This document shows positions 7,434 through 17,371 of a stretch of 57,626 nt of DNA, in pieces (position 1 is the first letter of the stretch; each line of letters starts with the position of its first letter). The translations under genes were made by a program, and so were the position numbers. The notes beneath the pieces were generated by a model, which was not told the DNA's origin, searched no databases, and was given only the letters and a program-made list of their open reading frames with translations. The DNA is from Peptococcaceae bacterium (GTDB lineage: Bacteria; Bacillota; Peptococcia; DRI-13), in NCBI GenBank assembly GCA_020054815.1, contig JAIHAN010000002.1, forward strand, positions 1 through 57,626, read 5' to 3'.

Positions 7434-8318
7434 CTAATAGCTTCTAATTTCCTCCAGCAAAGCCTCAATCTCCTCCCGGGAAAAATGATACTGCTTATTA
7501 CAGAAATGGCAGCGCAGCTCGGCGCCCTGCTCTTTCTCCAGCATATCTTTCAATTCTTCGGGCCCCAGGCTGATTAAGATTTTTTCCAGGCGTTCTTTCC
7601 TGCAGCGACACGAGAAGCGCCAGTCTTCTTCCGCCAGTACTTCAAAAGGGATGTTGCCAAAAACCTTCTGCAAAATCTCAACTTCCTGGAACCCATCGGC
7701 AATGAGATTTGTAACAGGTGGTACCTCCCCAATGTTTTTTTCGAGCTGAGCGAGGGTGTCTTCTTGGGCTCCGGGAAAAGCCTGGATAAAATATCCCCCT
7801 GCTGCAATGCAAGTATGGTCCCGGTCAATTAACACTCCCAGAGCAACGACAGCAGGAGTTTGTTCCGACTGGTGAAGAAAATAGGCAAAGTCTTCCGCAA
7901 TTTCCCCACTGACCAGCGGGCTGCTCCCTGTATAAGGTTCTTTAAGACCTAAGTCTTTGGTAACATAGATAAATCCATCCTTGCCCACAGCTCTTCCCAC
8001 ATCCAGTTTGCCCTGGGATGTAGGCGGCAGATGGACATGGGGTTCCTGCACATATCCACGTACGGCGTAATTGGCATCTGCCTGGGTAATAATGCCTCCC
8101 AGGGGACCATCGCCGAAAATGCGGACTGTAAGGGTATCCTCACCTTTAAGATTCAGTCCCAAAAACATTGTCCCAATCAGTGCCCTTCCCAAGGCCGCGG
8201 TAGCCGTTGGCGAGGTCTTATGGCACCGTCTTGCCGTTTCTACCAGCTCTGTGGCTATACAGGCCGCTGCTCTTATGGAACCGTCCCGGGTAGCGGCCCG
8301 GATCAACCTGTTATGCAA
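7434..8318 (-). CDS. hslO: redox-regulated chaperone Hsp33
   Basis: Cytoplasmic holdase chaperone switched on by oxidation of a zinc-bound four-cysteine centre. 294 aa, normal length. The redox switch is intact: CRC at 237-239 and CHFC at 270-273. The start is TTG 8318, giving MHNRLIRAATRDG, behind AAGGAGGG at proper spacing. It lies 28 bp after thiN in the same direction and ends at the shared terminator with rpmB. Useful to an anaerobe under oxidative or hypochlorite stress; no unusual features. Confidence 0.96.
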   Translation of the reverse strand: MHNRLIRAATRDGSIRAAACIATELVETARRCHKTSPTATAALGRALIGTMFLGLNLKGEDTLTVRIFGDGPLGGIITQADANYAVRGYVQEPHVHLPPTSQGKLDVGRAVGKDGFIYVTKDLGLKEPYTGSSPLVSGEIAEDFAYFLHQSEQTPAVVALGVLIDRDHTCIAAGGYFIQAFPGAQEDTLAQLEKNIGEVPPVTNLIADGFQEVEILQKVFGNIPFEVLAEEDWRFSCRCRKERLEKILISLGPEELKDMLEKEQGAELRCHFCNKQYHFSREEIEALLEEIRSY

Positions 8319-8346
8319 AATAGACCCTCCTTGTCACCAAATAAAT

Positions 8347-9000
8347 TTAAATCCTTTCCTCCCTCAACCTGATGACCAGCAATAGACCTTCTCCTATTTC
8401 AATACTCACGCGCTTTTCCGCAAAGACATTACTGATCCCGTTAGGGACCCCCATGGTAAAAGTTCCTCCCGGTACCTGGTAGAGAAGGCCTTCAGTGCGA
8501 ATCCCTGTGACAACCTGGCTTAATGGTAAGAGGGATACCTGATTACCCCGCTCCCCTTCTAGAACCATGGTCCGGGAAACCAGCATAATCTCCTGAGTTT
8601 CATCCACAATGCGGATTTTAGCGTGTCTGCCCTGGGGTAAAGCCAGTAACATGACATTGGCATAAGTATGGTCGAAACGTCCACCCAGGCAGCCCAACAA
8701 ATCCACCTGTGTGTATCCCATTTCCAGGGCTTTTAGAAGGGCCAGGTGAGTATCGGTAAAATCTTTCTCCCGGGGATATTGCTCTAACGGCACACCGGCT
8801 ATCCATAATTCCTCCAGTTCCAGTTCGGTAAGGGTATCAAAGTCCCCCACTACCAAATCGGGTAAAAGGCCCATTCTTTTAGCGTGTCTCGCGCCGCCAT
8901 CGGCACATATGAGGAAATCGGCCTGAGCCACAATCTCTTTATGAAACTCTACATCGTTGAGGGAGCCGCCGGCTATGATCACACATTTCTTGTCAGACAT
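8347..9000 (-). CDS. thiN: thiamine pyrophosphokinase
   Basis: Transfers pyrophosphate from ATP to thiamine to make TPP. 217 aa with the family motifs CADGGARHAKRMG, PDLVVGDFDT, YPREKDFTDT and GCLGGRFDHTYAN, which form the ATP/Mg and thiamine sites. The ATG at 9000 has only a weak GGGGTGAAACC site. It occupies the same place (after rpe) as yloS/thiN in Bacillus. A 234-bp gap with heptamer repeats separates it from rpe. Confidence 0.95.
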   Translation of the reverse strand: MSDKKCVIIAGGSLNDVEFHKEIVAQADFLICADGGARHAKRMGLLPDLVVGDFDTLTELELEELWIAGVPLEQYPREKDFTDTHLALLKALEMGYTQVDLLGCLGGRFDHTYANVMLLALPQGRHAKIRIVDETQEIMLVSRTMVLEGERGNQVSLLPLSQVVTGIRTEGLLYQVPGGTFTMGVPNGISNVFAEKRVSIEIGEGLLLVIRLREERI

Positions 9001-9015
9001 GGTTTCACCCCGTTT

Positions 9016-9050
9016 TAGTTGATAGTTGTTAGTTGTTAGTTGGTAGCAGT
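9016..9050. repeat. 7-bp tandem repeat TAGTTGN
   Basis: Five units (TAGTTGA, TAGTTGT twice, TAGTTGG, TAGCAGT) sit just upstream of thiN. The remaining gap to 9234 holds related short-period sequence (CGGTAGTCGG, CGGTTTACGGTTCACG, CGGATATCGGAAATCGG) and no gene. Confidence 0.8.
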
Positions 9051-9234
9051 TTAGTTACTAGTTATTAGTTACACGGTAAGCGGTAGTCGGAATTCGGTGG
9101 TCGGTTAACGGTTTACGGTTCACGATTATGCTCAGGTAGCAAAACCTTCATTCTAATTGATAATTTCAGGGTATTTTCGGAGAGCGGATATCGGAAATCG
9201 GATAGTCGAAAAAAAGCCGCACAAGGCGGCTTAT

Positions 9235-9891
9235 TTACGTCTGGGCGTATTCCATCAGCTGGGCCACGGCCTGAGCAGGATTGGGATGATTAAAGACAAA
9301 AGAACCTGCTACCAATACATTGGCCCCCGCTTCTACCACCAGGGGAGCAGTTTCTTTATTGATACCACCGTCCACCTGTATATACAGTTCCGGATTTCTC
9401 TCCTTAGCCCATTCCTTGAGCAGGCTAATCTTTGGCAAAACATTGGGAATGAAACTCTGGCCGCCGAAACCGGGATTGACACTCATCAACAGCACCATAT
9501 CCAGGTCCTCCAATACGTACTGGATAATATCAAGAGGCGTGTGGGGATTGAGGGCTACACCCGCTTTAGCCCCTGTTTCTTTAATGGCCTGGATAACCCG
9601 GTGCAAATGAGGGCAAACCTCGGCGTGTACGGTTAACAAGTCCGCTCCTGCAGCCCGGAAATCCCGGAGGTACATTTCCGGGCGCTCCACCATTAAATGC
9701 ACATCAAATAAAAGCTGGCTTTTGGGTCTTAAGGCTTTGACCACTCCGGGGCCGATGGTGATATTGGGGACAAAGTGACCGTCCATCACATCGATGTGCA
9801 GCCAGTGGGCACCGGCCTTCTCTACATATTGAACAGCCTCACCCAAACGGCTGAAATCAGCGGATAAGATCGATGGGGCCAGTAAAACCAT
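9235..9891 (-). CDS. rpe: ribulose-phosphate 3-epimerase
   Basis: Interconverts ribulose-5-P and xylulose-5-P in the pentose phosphate pathway; TIM barrel, cytoplasmic. 218 aa from ATG 9891, which has GAGGAGGTACTAAC before it and gives [13 protein letters not shown]; the ORF-track start at 9915 would overlap rsgA. Visible metal/substrate motifs: [35 protein letters not shown] and GSFVF. It follows rsgA with a one-base gap. Confidence 0.96.
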   Translation of the reverse strand: MVLLAPSILSADFSRLGEAVQYVEKAGAHWLHIDVMDGHFVPNITIGPGVVKALRPKSQLLFDVHLMVERPEMYLRDFRAAGADLLTVHAEVCPHLHRVIQAIKETGAKAGVALNPHTPLDIIQYVLEDLDMVLLMSVNPGFGGQSFIPNVLPKISLLKEWAKERNPELYIQVDGGINKETAPLVVEAGANVLVAGSFVFNHPNPAQAVAQLMEYAQT

Positions 9892-9892
9892 G

Positions 9893-10789
9893 TTAGTACC
9901 TCCTCTCCTGTTCAATAACCTCTTCTAAAATACCTATATACCTCTCGTATCTCATTTTATCCAAATTCCCCAAGGCTACTGCTTCTTTGACGGCACATTG
10001 GGGTTCATCACGGTGTAAACAGGTCGTAAAACGGCACAGTTGTTGATACTCAAAAAAATCGGGATAATACTTGATCAACTCTTCCCGCTTTAATTCTTTG
10101 GGTAGATAAATACTGCTAAAGCCAGGGGTATCAGCAATGAAGCCGCCTGAAGACAAGTGAATCAGTTCCACATGACGGGTAGTATGTTTTCCCCGTCTCA
10201 TTTTTTCACTGATTGCTCCTGTTTTTAGAGAAAGACCGGCTTCTAAAGCATTGAGCAAACTTGACTTGCCCACTCCCGAAGGACCGGCAAAAACTGAGAT
10301 TTTATCTTGGAGAACCTCTTTTAGCTGGTCCAGTCCCCAGCCTTTTTTGGCACTGGCCAGAATAGAGGAGAACCCAGCTTTTTCATATACTTCTTTTACC
10401 CTTTGGGCCTCATCGGGAGATACCATATCACATTTATTAAAACAAAGTATGGGAACAACTAAATTGTACTGGACCATCACCAGCAGTCTGTCTAAAAGCC
10501 AAAAATCCGGTTCCGGATTGGCCAGGGCGGTAACAATCACAGCCTGGTCTACATTGGCAACAGTTGGCCGCACCAGCTCCGTTTTGCGGGGCAGCACCTG
10601 TTCGATCACTGCCTTCTTCCGGTCTTCATCGAGGATAGTCATGATGACACGGTCCCCAGGAAGAAACGTCTGCTTCTTTACCCGGAATTTACCCCGTAAG
10701 GAACATTCCCAGAGGCTGTTCCCATCCCACACATAGTAAAAACCGCTATAACCTTTGGTTATAATTCCTTCTCTGGTCATAACCATCAC
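9893..10789 (-). CDS. rsgA: small-subunit-dependent GTPase RsgA (YloQ/CpgA)
   Basis: Circularly permuted GTPase helping late 30S maturation. 298 aa: OB-fold N-terminus, NKCD (G4) at 118-121 before the P-loop GPSGVGKSS at 169-177, DTPG (G3) near 220, and the C-terminal zinc knuckle [14 protein letters not shown]. Start codon uncertain: the GTG at 10789 abuts the prkC stop; ATG 10786 or ATG 10780 (MTREGI, with AGGTGAT upstream) fit better. Known in Firmicutes to be a substrate of the neighbouring kinase PrkC. Confidence 0.95.
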   Translation of the reverse strand: MMVMTREGIITKGYSGFYYVWDGNSLWECSLRGKFRVKKQTFLPGDRVIMTILDEDRKKAVIEQVLPRKTELVRPTVANVDQAVIVTALANPEPDFWLLDRLLVMVQYNLVVPILCFNKCDMVSPDEAQRVKEVYEKAGFSSILASAKKGWGLDQLKEVLQDKISVFAGPSGVGKSSLLNALEAGLSLKTGAISEKMRRGKHTTRHVELIHLSSGGFIADTPGFSSIYLPKELKREELIKYYPDFFEYQQLCRFTTCLHRDEPQCAVKEAVALGNLDKMRYERYIGILEEVIEQERRY

Positions 10790-12637
10790 CTAGCTTACCG
10801 GAACCGGTTTCCGTTCCACCAATCTTTCGTTTACATAGACTTCAATAAAGCCGGAACCGAAATAACTGATACGCCGCTTCACGATTTCTCCTCCGCTGTG
10901 TTTTTTTTCATAAGCCACATTAACCCCCCGGTCATCGTTGACAACAATTCTAACAAGACCGTCGTTAGGGAGCGTTACCGTAACATTGGCCTGTTCTCCT
11001 GTGGGACCAGGCCCTGCACTGACCACCAGGTTGACAGTGGAACCCTGCAATATTTCGCTTTCCGGCCCAGGATCCTGGCGAATGACCTGATCTTTGGGGT
11101 ATTTATAATTAGTTTCCGGTTGAACCACACCAAGGATTAGTTTATTATTCTCCAGAATAACCTTGGCCTGGTAAAGGGGCAGACCAGTGAGATTTGGCAT
11201 CTTAATCCAGATAGGTTCGGGGCCTTTGCTAACCACAAGGTTTACGGCAGTCCCCTTCGCCACCTGTTTATCTTTGGCCGGTTCCTGGTGAATCACTTCA
11301 TTGGCGGGAATCTGTTTATGATAAACCCGCGTCACTTCCCCCACCACTAACCCTTCATTGCCCAGGGTAACTTGAGCCACTGTAAAAGAACTGTTCACCA
11401 CATTAGGAACAGTGACCATGGTCGGCCCTTCGCTGACGAGCACATCCACGGTGCGGCTTTTTTTCACAATTTCACTGGCACCGGGGGATTGAGAAGTAAT
11501 TAGTCCTTTGGCAATGGTGGGATGGTTCACGGATTGTACCTCACCAAGGCTTAAACCCACTTTTTCCAGTTCTTCCCTAGCTTGTTCCACGTTCATTTCC
11601 ACGATATTGGGCACAGTCACATCACCTCTGGCCAAGACCGTTGCCGATAAGTACATCCCAATGGCAAAACCCAAAATGAGGAGGACAATCATGACCCAGG
11701 TCCACAGCTTCAAGGGGGCAGCCAGGTCATTTTTTCTGGGCTGCTCCCTATGCAACTGGGGTATGGCAATAGTATCCTCGGTTACGGTTTTATCCACCGG
11801 TTTATGTTCCAGCCGGTTGTAAAGAAGCGCGGAGATCAGATCCTGGCGCAGTTCCCGCACGGAAGGGTAACGGTGAAGGGGCTCCTTGTCCATAGCTCTC
11901 AGGATCACCTGTTCCATAGCCTCACTGATAGCCGGATTTATCTTACGGGGAGGGACAGGGTCAGATTGTAACTTCTTCAAGGCAATACTGATAGGGGACT
12001 CGCCTTCGAAAGGCAGTACGCCTGTCAGCATCTCATAAAGCACAACTCCCAGGGAATAAATATCGGATTTTTCATCGGCAATTTCTCCCTTGGCCTGTTC
12101 CGGGGAAAAGTAATGAACAGAGCCCATGATACTGCCGGTATGAGTCACCGTCGCCGTGGTCATGGCCCGCGCAATACCAAAATCCGTGACCTTCACTTTT
12201 CCGTGGGCAGTGATGATAATGTTATGGGGTTTTATATCACGATGAATAATCTGGTTGTCATGGGCGTGTTCCAAAGCATCACAAATCTGCTTAGCAATAT
12301 CAACAGCATCTTTAGGTGAAAGAGGCCCTTCTTCTTTAATAATCTCTTTAAGATTTCGCCCCTGAATGAATTCCATCACCAGGTAATAGGTTTCTTTTTC
12401 TTGCCCCACATCATATATGCTGACGATATTGGCATGAGAGAGACTGGCGACAGCCTGGGCTTCCCGCCTAAAACGAGCCACAAATTCTTCATCACTGGTA
12501 AATTGCTCCCGCAAAACTTTAACAGCTACCAACCTATTCAGATAAATATCCCTTGCCCGGTAAACCAGGGACATACCCCCGCCACCGATTTGTTCTAATA
12601 TTTCATAACGGTTACCCAACAGCCGACCAATCACCAT
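10790..12637 (-). CDS. prkC: Ser/Thr protein kinase with PASTA repeats (PrkC)
   Basis: Membrane-bound Hanks-type kinase sensing muropeptides or lipid II and phosphorylating cell-cycle, ribosome and germination proteins. From ATG 12637 (GGGGTGAG site; MVIGRLLGNRYEI) it is 615 aa; the track start 27 bp upstream has no SD. Kinase domain residues 1-265 with GGGGMS, AVKVL, HRDIKPHN and DFG; one membrane helix near 317-337; three extracellular PASTA repeats; a C-terminal beta domain. It sits between its phosphatase partner and rsgA, the classic arrangement. Confidence 0.96.
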   Translation of the reverse strand: MVIGRLLGNRYEILEQIGGGGMSLVYRARDIYLNRLVAVKVLREQFTSDEEFVARFRREAQAVASLSHANIVSIYDVGQEKETYYLVMEFIQGRNLKEIIKEEGPLSPKDAVDIAKQICDALEHAHDNQIIHRDIKPHNIIITAHGKVKVTDFGIARAMTTATVTHTGSIMGSVHYFSPEQAKGEIADEKSDIYSLGVVLYEMLTGVLPFEGESPISIALKKLQSDPVPPRKINPAISEAMEQVILRAMDKEPLHRYPSVRELRQDLISALLYNRLEHKPVDKTVTEDTIAIPQLHREQPRKNDLAAPLKLWTWVMIVLLILGFAIGMYLSATVLARGDVTVPNIVEMNVEQAREELEKVGLSLGEVQSVNHPTIAKGLITSQSPGASEIVKKSRTVDVLVSEGPTMVTVPNVVNSSFTVAQVTLGNEGLVVGEVTRVYHKQIPANEVIHQEPAKDKQVAKGTAVNLVVSKGPEPIWIKMPNLTGLPLYQAKVILENNKLILGVVQPETNYKYPKDQVIRQDPGPESEILQGSTVNLVVSAGPGPTGEQANVTVTLPNDGLVRIVVNDDRGVNVAYEKKHSGGEIVKRRISYFGSGFIEVYVNERLVERKPVPVS

Positions 12638-12678
12638 CTCACCCCTTTCTGTCTGACAGTTCATTGTTCCACAGGGTT

Positions 12679-13389
12679 TTATTCATACTGGACAAGCACA
12701 ACTGTAATATTATCGTTTCCACCGCGTTCCAGGGCCAGGTTCACCAAATGCTTGACTTTTTCTTTTAAATTGCTTTCCTCACTAAGGACCGTCTTAATTT
12801 CCTGGTCCGACACGTGATTGGACAGTCCGTCTGTGCATAAAAGCAACATATCCCCCGGTAAAGCCGGCGTTGTGGTAAAGTCAATCTGGGGCAGCACCTG
12901 GGTTCCCAAAGCTCTCGTTAAGATATTACGCTGCGGATGATACTGGGCTTCTTCCACGGTGATACCTCCTTTTTGCAGGAGTTCGTTCACCAGGGAATGG
13001 TCCTGGGTCAGTAAAGTAAGAGCCTGGTCACGGTATAAATAAGCTCGACTATCACCGATATGGGCGATGTAAATTGAGCCTTTTTGAAACAAAGCCGCAG
13101 TGACGGTAGTTCCCATTCCACAAAGATTCTCACTCTGACCTTGCTGCAAAATTAAAGAATTAGCTTTTAACAGCGCCGTGTGGAGTAAACGACTGGGATT
13201 CTCCTCCAGATGGGGTTCCCGTATTTCTTCATCTATCACTTTAATAGCCATACTGCTGGCCACAGCCCCTCCCAAATGGCCGCCCATACCGTCGGCCACG
13301 ACAAAGAGGCCTCTGTCAGCAGAGACCAGATAGTTATCCTCATTATCTTTACGGACAAGTCCTACATCTGTTAAAGCATTCACATGCAT
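12679..13389 (-). CDS. prpC: PP2C-type Ser/Thr phosphatase (Stp/PrpC)
   Basis: Mn2+-dependent phosphatase opposing PrkC. 236 aa with all PP2C motifs: VRKDNEDNY, VVADGMGGH, HIGDSRAYLYR, LTQDHSLV, LCTDGLSNHV and GGNDNITVV. Metal-binding aspartates are intact. It lies between rlmN and prkC, 41 bp before the kinase start, so the two are produced from one transcript. Confidence 0.96.
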   Translation of the reverse strand: MHVNALTDVGLVRKDNEDNYLVSADRGLFVVADGMGGHLGGAVASSMAIKVIDEEIREPHLEENPSRLLHTALLKANSLILQQGQSENLCGMGTTVTAALFQKGSIYIAHIGDSRAYLYRDQALTLLTQDHSLVNELLQKGGITVEEAQYHPQRNILTRALGTQVLPQIDFTTTPALPGDMLLLCTDGLSNHVSDQEIKTVLSEESNLKEKVKHLVNLALERGGNDNITVVLVQYE

Positions 13390-13404
13390 ACTCTCACCTC
13401 ACAC

Positions 13405-14484
13405 CTACCGAGGTGCAGCATTGGCGGGATAAGTCCCTGCCAATTGTCCACACGCAGCCTGGATGTCGCTACCTTTTTCTTCCCGGATGACAGCTTTGAT
13501 ACCGTTATCCTCCAGGGCTTTTACAAACCTGTACACTTCCGTTAAGGCCGGGCGCTGGTAAACATTATTGTCTGTAGTATTCACAGGAATAATATTGACA
13601 TTGGCTTCCAGGCCCCGGAGAAGTTTTACCAGAGCATGGACTTCCTTAAGCCCGTCATTAAATCCTTTTACCAAAGCATATTCAAAGGTAATTCTTCGCC
13701 CCGTGAGTTCTATGTATTCACGACAGGCCTTAATTAGTTCCTCTAAAGGATATTTTTGATTAACCGGCATGATCTGATTGCGCAACTCATTGGTGGGCGC
13801 ATGGAGGGAGACAGCCAGGACAATATCCAGTTTCTCCAGGGCTAATTCTCTAATCTGGGGTACCAAACCGCAAGTAGATATGGTAAAGCGGCGGATGCCA
13901 ATATTTTGTCCTTGTTCATTATGCAAAATGCGAATACTTTTTAGAACAGCTGCTAAGTTAAGGAGGGGTTCTCCCATCCCCATATAGACCACGTTATTAA
14001 TTTTAAAGTCATTCTCGACCTTGCGCCTGTAATAAGTAATATCCAGCACCTGCCCAGCGATTTCACCGGCCGTGAGATTCCTGGTAAACTTTAGTTTACC
14101 CGTGGCACAGAAACCGCAGCCCATGGGACAACCCACTTGTGTGGAAAGGCAAACTGTATAGCGTGTCTTCGTGATATCGCCCGTATGGTGTAGTAACACG
14201 CTTTCGATATTACATCCATCTTTTAATTCCCATAGAAATTTTCTTGTGCCATCATGGCTTACCCGTTCTATAAGCAGTTTATGAGGTATCAATTCAGCAT
14301 ATTGTTCCAGCTTTTTTTTTGTTTCTTGACCGATATTGCGCATTTCCGTCCAGTTCTGGACTGCTTTATCCTGGACCCACTGAAATATTTGCTGACCTCG
14401 AAAAGATTTTTCCCCCAAAGAAGTTAATAACTCTTTCATTTCCTCTAATGTTAGTCCCCGGATGTCAGTTTTTGCTTCCTTCAT
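13405..14484 (-). CDS. rlmN: 23S rRNA A2503 / tRNA A37 C2-methyltransferase RlmN
   Basis: Radical-SAM enzyme methylating adenine C2 in 23S rRNA and tRNA. Start set at ATG 14484 (GGAGAG 6 bases upstream) rather than 14496, giving 359 aa, the usual length. The CxxxCxxC cluster motif CPMGCGFC lies near 119-126; VYMGMGEPLLN, the SLHAP segment and the C-terminal catalytic cysteine region (DIQAACGQLAG) are present. It follows rsmB closely, as in Bacillus. Confidence 0.96.
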   Translation of the reverse strand: MKEAKTDIRGLTLEEMKELLTSLGEKSFRGQQIFQWVQDKAVQNWTEMRNIGQETKKKLEQYAELIPHKLLIERVSHDGTRKFLWELKDGCNIESVLLHHTGDITKTRYTVCLSTQVGCPMGCGFCATGKLKFTRNLTAGEIAGQVLDITYYRRKVENDFKINNVVYMGMGEPLLNLAAVLKSIRILHNEQGQNIGIRRFTISTCGLVPQIRELALEKLDIVLAVSLHAPTNELRNQIMPVNQKYPLEELIKACREYIELTGRRITFEYALVKGFNDGLKEVHALVKLLRGLEANVNIIPVNTTDNNVYQRPALTEVYRFVKALEDNGIKAVIREEKGSDIQAACGQLAGTYPANAAPR

Positions 14485-14523
14485 GGCCCTCTCCATTATC
14501 TTTACTCGGGTTTACTAATATTA

Positions 14524-15879
14524 TCAACTTGGTAAAGGCTTTTCTAAACCTGCGATAAAGAAACCGTCCATACCATCCACAAAGGGTAAAAACTGCACCA
14601 TTCCTCGTTCCAGTTGGGCTAGTTTTTCTTGACCAGCGGGTTCATAGGGAAGGTATGGTTTAAGATTGATGCTTTTGAGTTCGGGATGAGAGGCTTTAAT
14701 GGCTTCAATGACGCCAAAATTTTCTTCCGGTTCTATAGTACAGGTGCTGTAAATAAGCCTTCCCCCCGGTGCCAATACTTTTAAAACACTCTCTAAAATT
14801 GCCTTCTGCAGGCTCGCAAGTATTGTAATATCCTCAGGCTTCTTCCGCCAGCGGGCATCGGGACGCCGGCGGATGACACCCAGACCGGAACAGGGGGCGT
14901 CAACCAAAATCAGCGGATAATGGGCTTTCGCTATTTCACCGATTTTGGTGGCATCTTGCAGTTGGGTCCTAATGATCGTAATTCCTAACCGCCTGGCATT
15001 TTCGTTGATCAAATTAAGACGGTGCTCATGAACATCACAGGCCACAATGAGTCCTTTATCCTCCATGAGCTGGGCTAAATGGGTAGTCTTGCCGCCCGGG
15101 CCTGCACACACGTCCAAAACCGTCTGATGGGGCTTAGGTTTTAACATGTGGGCCACTAACATAGAACTTTCATCTTGTACTGTAAACAATCCTGCTTGAA
15201 ACGCGGACAATTTATTTAAGGGCGGTGCTGATTTTAAAAGAAGCCCCTCGGGAACTTTATGGCTTAAAGCGACCTCACACCCCTCCGTCGCCAGGCGGTC
15301 CTGTAATGACTCTCTGGTTGTCCGCAGGGTATTTGTCCTGATCCATAAATCTGCCGGCGCATTATTGAATTCACAAAGTTTAATGGTATTCTCCAGCCCG
15401 TAACGGTCTAGCCAGCGCCGTACCATCCAGCGGGGGTGGGAATAAACCACTTCCAAATATAAAAGAGGGTCATCCTCTTGGCGGGGGAGTTTGACTTGTC
15501 CGGGATTTCGCAGGTAGTTACGTAAAACACCATTGATTAAACCGGCTACCCCCCTATGAAACAGCTTCTTGGCCAGTTTAACCGCTTCATCGGTAACGGC
15601 GGCCGGTGGCACTCTATCCATGTGGTTCAACTGGTAAAAAGCCAGACGTAACAAAAGGCGGGGTCCTGTTTCCAGTTTACCCGCTTTTTTCACCAGTTGA
15701 TGAATGAACCAGTCCAGCCTGGCCTGGTATTTAATTGTACCATAAACCAGTTCGGTCACAAAAGCCCGGTCCAGGGAGGATAGTTCATACTTATTTAAAT
15801 ACTCGTCGAGGAGGAGGTTGGCATAGCCCCCCTCCTCGACCTTTAAAAGAACCCTGTAAGCTAGTTCTCTAGCTTTCAT
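14524..15879 (-). CDS. rsmB: 16S rRNA m5C967 methyltransferase RsmB
   Basis: Methylates C967 of 16S rRNA. 451 aa: NusB-like RNA-binding N-terminus (about 1-140), then a Rossmann SAM domain with DVCAGPGGKTTHL, VDAPCSGLG (TC/PC catalytic cysteine) and STCTIEPEEN (second cysteine). It starts 7 bp after the zinc protease gene ends. No anomalies. Confidence 0.95.
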   Translation of the reverse strand: MKARELAYRVLLKVEEGGYANLLLDEYLNKYELSSLDRAFVTELVYGTIKYQARLDWFIHQLVKKAGKLETGPRLLLRLAFYQLNHMDRVPPAAVTDEAVKLAKKLFHRGVAGLINGVLRNYLRNPGQVKLPRQEDDPLLYLEVVYSHPRWMVRRWLDRYGLENTIKLCEFNNAPADLWIRTNTLRTTRESLQDRLATEGCEVALSHKVPEGLLLKSAPPLNKLSAFQAGLFTVQDESSMLVAHMLKPKPHQTVLDVCAGPGGKTTHLAQLMEDKGLIVACDVHEHRLNLINENARRLGITIIRTQLQDATKIGEIAKAHYPLILVDAPCSGLGVIRRRPDARWRKKPEDITILASLQKAILESVLKVLAPGGRLIYSTCTIEPEENFGVIEAIKASHPELKSINLKPYLPYEPAGQEKLAQLERGMVQFLPFVDGMDGFFIAGLEKPLPS

Positions 15880-15886
15880 CTACCTG

Positions 15887-16588
15887 CTATTCTTCCCTTC
15901 GTCCCAATAATCCAGATAACAATAATAGTCTAACCAAATTTAAAACGGCTACTAAAGCAGCTGCTACATAGGTTAGGGCGGCAGCATCAAGGACAGCTTT
16001 AGTTCCTGGCACTTCTGCACGGGAAATAAAACCCCGCCCTTCCAGGACAGCAAGAGCCCGGCTGGAGGCATTAAATTCAACGGGAAGGGTCACCAATTGA
16101 AAGAGTACTACGGCAGAAAAGAGATACACCCCAAACTTAACCAGAGTAGGACTGGCCAGAATCAGCCCCAGGATGAAAAGGGGCAGGGCCAGGTTTGAGC
16201 CGAAGGAGGCTACAGGCAACAGGCTGTGCCTGATATTCAGGGGCAAATAGCCCACATCATGCTGGATGGCATGACCCGTTTCGTGGGCAGCCACACCTAA
16301 GGCGGCCAGGGAAGTACCACGGTAGACCTGGGGTGACAGTCTTACTACTTTCGTTCGGGGATCATAGTGGTCACTGAGATGCCCCTCGGTCATCTCCACT
16401 TCCACATGGTCCAGGCCCTGCTGTCTTAAAATTTCCCTGGCCACGGCTGCACCTGTCAGGCCACGGCTTGAGGCTACACGGGAGAAATGCTCAAAGGCAG
16501 ACGATACTTTGTACTGGGCATACATAGCTAACAGGATGCCGGGAATCACTATGAGCATGGTAGGATCAAAAAATGGACCGTAAAACAT
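15887..16588 (-). CDS. membrane zinc metallopeptidase (YugP/Zn_peptidase_2)
   Basis: 233-aa membrane protein with an N-terminal hydrophobic anchor (PTMLIVIPGILLAMYAQY), the HExxH zinc motif in AAHETGHAIQH, then three hydrophobic segments in the C-terminal half. Family PF04298; physiological substrate unknown. It lies in the fmt-rsmB interval, overlapping nothing, 3 bp after the DUF116 gene; its presence between fmt and rsmB is typical of Clostridia. Confidence 0.88.
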   Translation of the reverse strand: MFYGPFFDPTMLIVIPGILLAMYAQYKVSSAFEHFSRVASSRGLTGAAVAREILRQQGLDHVEVEMTEGHLSDHYDPRTKVVRLSPQVYRGTSLAALGVAAHETGHAIQHDVGYLPLNIRHSLLPVASFGSNLALPLFILGLILASPTLVKFGVYLFSAVVLFQLVTLPVEFNASSRALAVLEGRGFISRAEVPGTKAVLDAAALTYVAAALVAVLNLVRLLLLSGLLGRREE

Positions 16589-16591
16589 TCT

Positions 16592-17371
16592 CTAACCTCC
16601 TTGTTGAAAAAATTTAATAGCTTCCTCTACTTTACCAAGGTCAACCAGGGTATTACAACAAGGCCCTTCGGGACGTTGGTTGACCACACCCATGACAGGT
16701 AAACCCACTGTATCCTGGAGACCACTGGTCAAATCCCGTTCACAGGCAATGGCCACTACAGCTTCCGGCCTGTATTCTTTAATAAACTTACGGGCGAAGG
16801 TCCCGCCTGTGGCTACCACCAGGTTCACCTGATACTGTCGGGCAATCTTTAGGAGACTCTCCACCGGGCATTTACCACATTCTCTGCAGTTATTGACGTC
16901 AATAGTAATTTTATGCGGGCACTCCACCCATTGTAAACAGTGGGGCGCCAGGATCAGAATGCGCTTTTTCGGTTGAGATTTTACCGTTGTCTTGACAAGC
17001 TGGTTGGATACCTGGATATAGGAATTTTTAATTTTATCCTCATCCACACCCAGCCATTTGCCAAACTGGGGGGCAAAGGGGAATAGGACATTGGTGGCTG
17101 TGTACATGACATTTTCCAAAGAGGGAATGGTTTTGGCGTGCCAAATGCTCCAGACCAGGGCCACCAGGCCCAGGCCCAGCACCAGGAAGAAACAGATAAT
17201 AACCGCCACGATCACAGTAAGAATGACTTTGTTCAGCAATAGCCCCTGGCGTGCCACAATCCACCAGGCCAGAAAAAGTATAGAGATTAAAATGGTTAGA
17301 CTGAGAGCCAAAAGACCGATAAATAGTCTTTTTCTGATATGCTGGTCAATTTTAAGATGTTCCGAAAACAT
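16592..17371 (-). CDS. DUF116 membrane protein with cysteine cluster
   Basis: 259 aa: two N-terminal membrane helices (about 17-40 and 48-75), then a cytoplasmic domain with many conserved cysteines (CLQWVEC, NCRECGKC, IACERD, EGPCCNT) that could hold a metal or Fe-S cluster. Matches the DUF116 family; function unknown. Its ATG lies inside the end of fmt (20-bp overlap) with AGGTAGG as the ribosome site, so translation is coupled. Confidence 0.85.
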   Translation of the reverse strand: MFSEHLKIDQHIRKRLFIGLLALSLTILISILFLAWWIVARQGLLLNKVILTVIVAVIICFFLVLGLGLVALVWSIWHAKTIPSLENVMYTATNVLFPFAPQFGKWLGVDEDKIKNSYIQVSNQLVKTTVKSQPKKRILILAPHCLQWVECPHKITIDVNNCRECGKCPVESLLKIARQYQVNLVVATGGTFARKFIKEYRPEAVVAIACERDLTSGLQDTVGLPVMGVVNQRPEGPCCNTLVDLGKVEEAIKFFQQGG

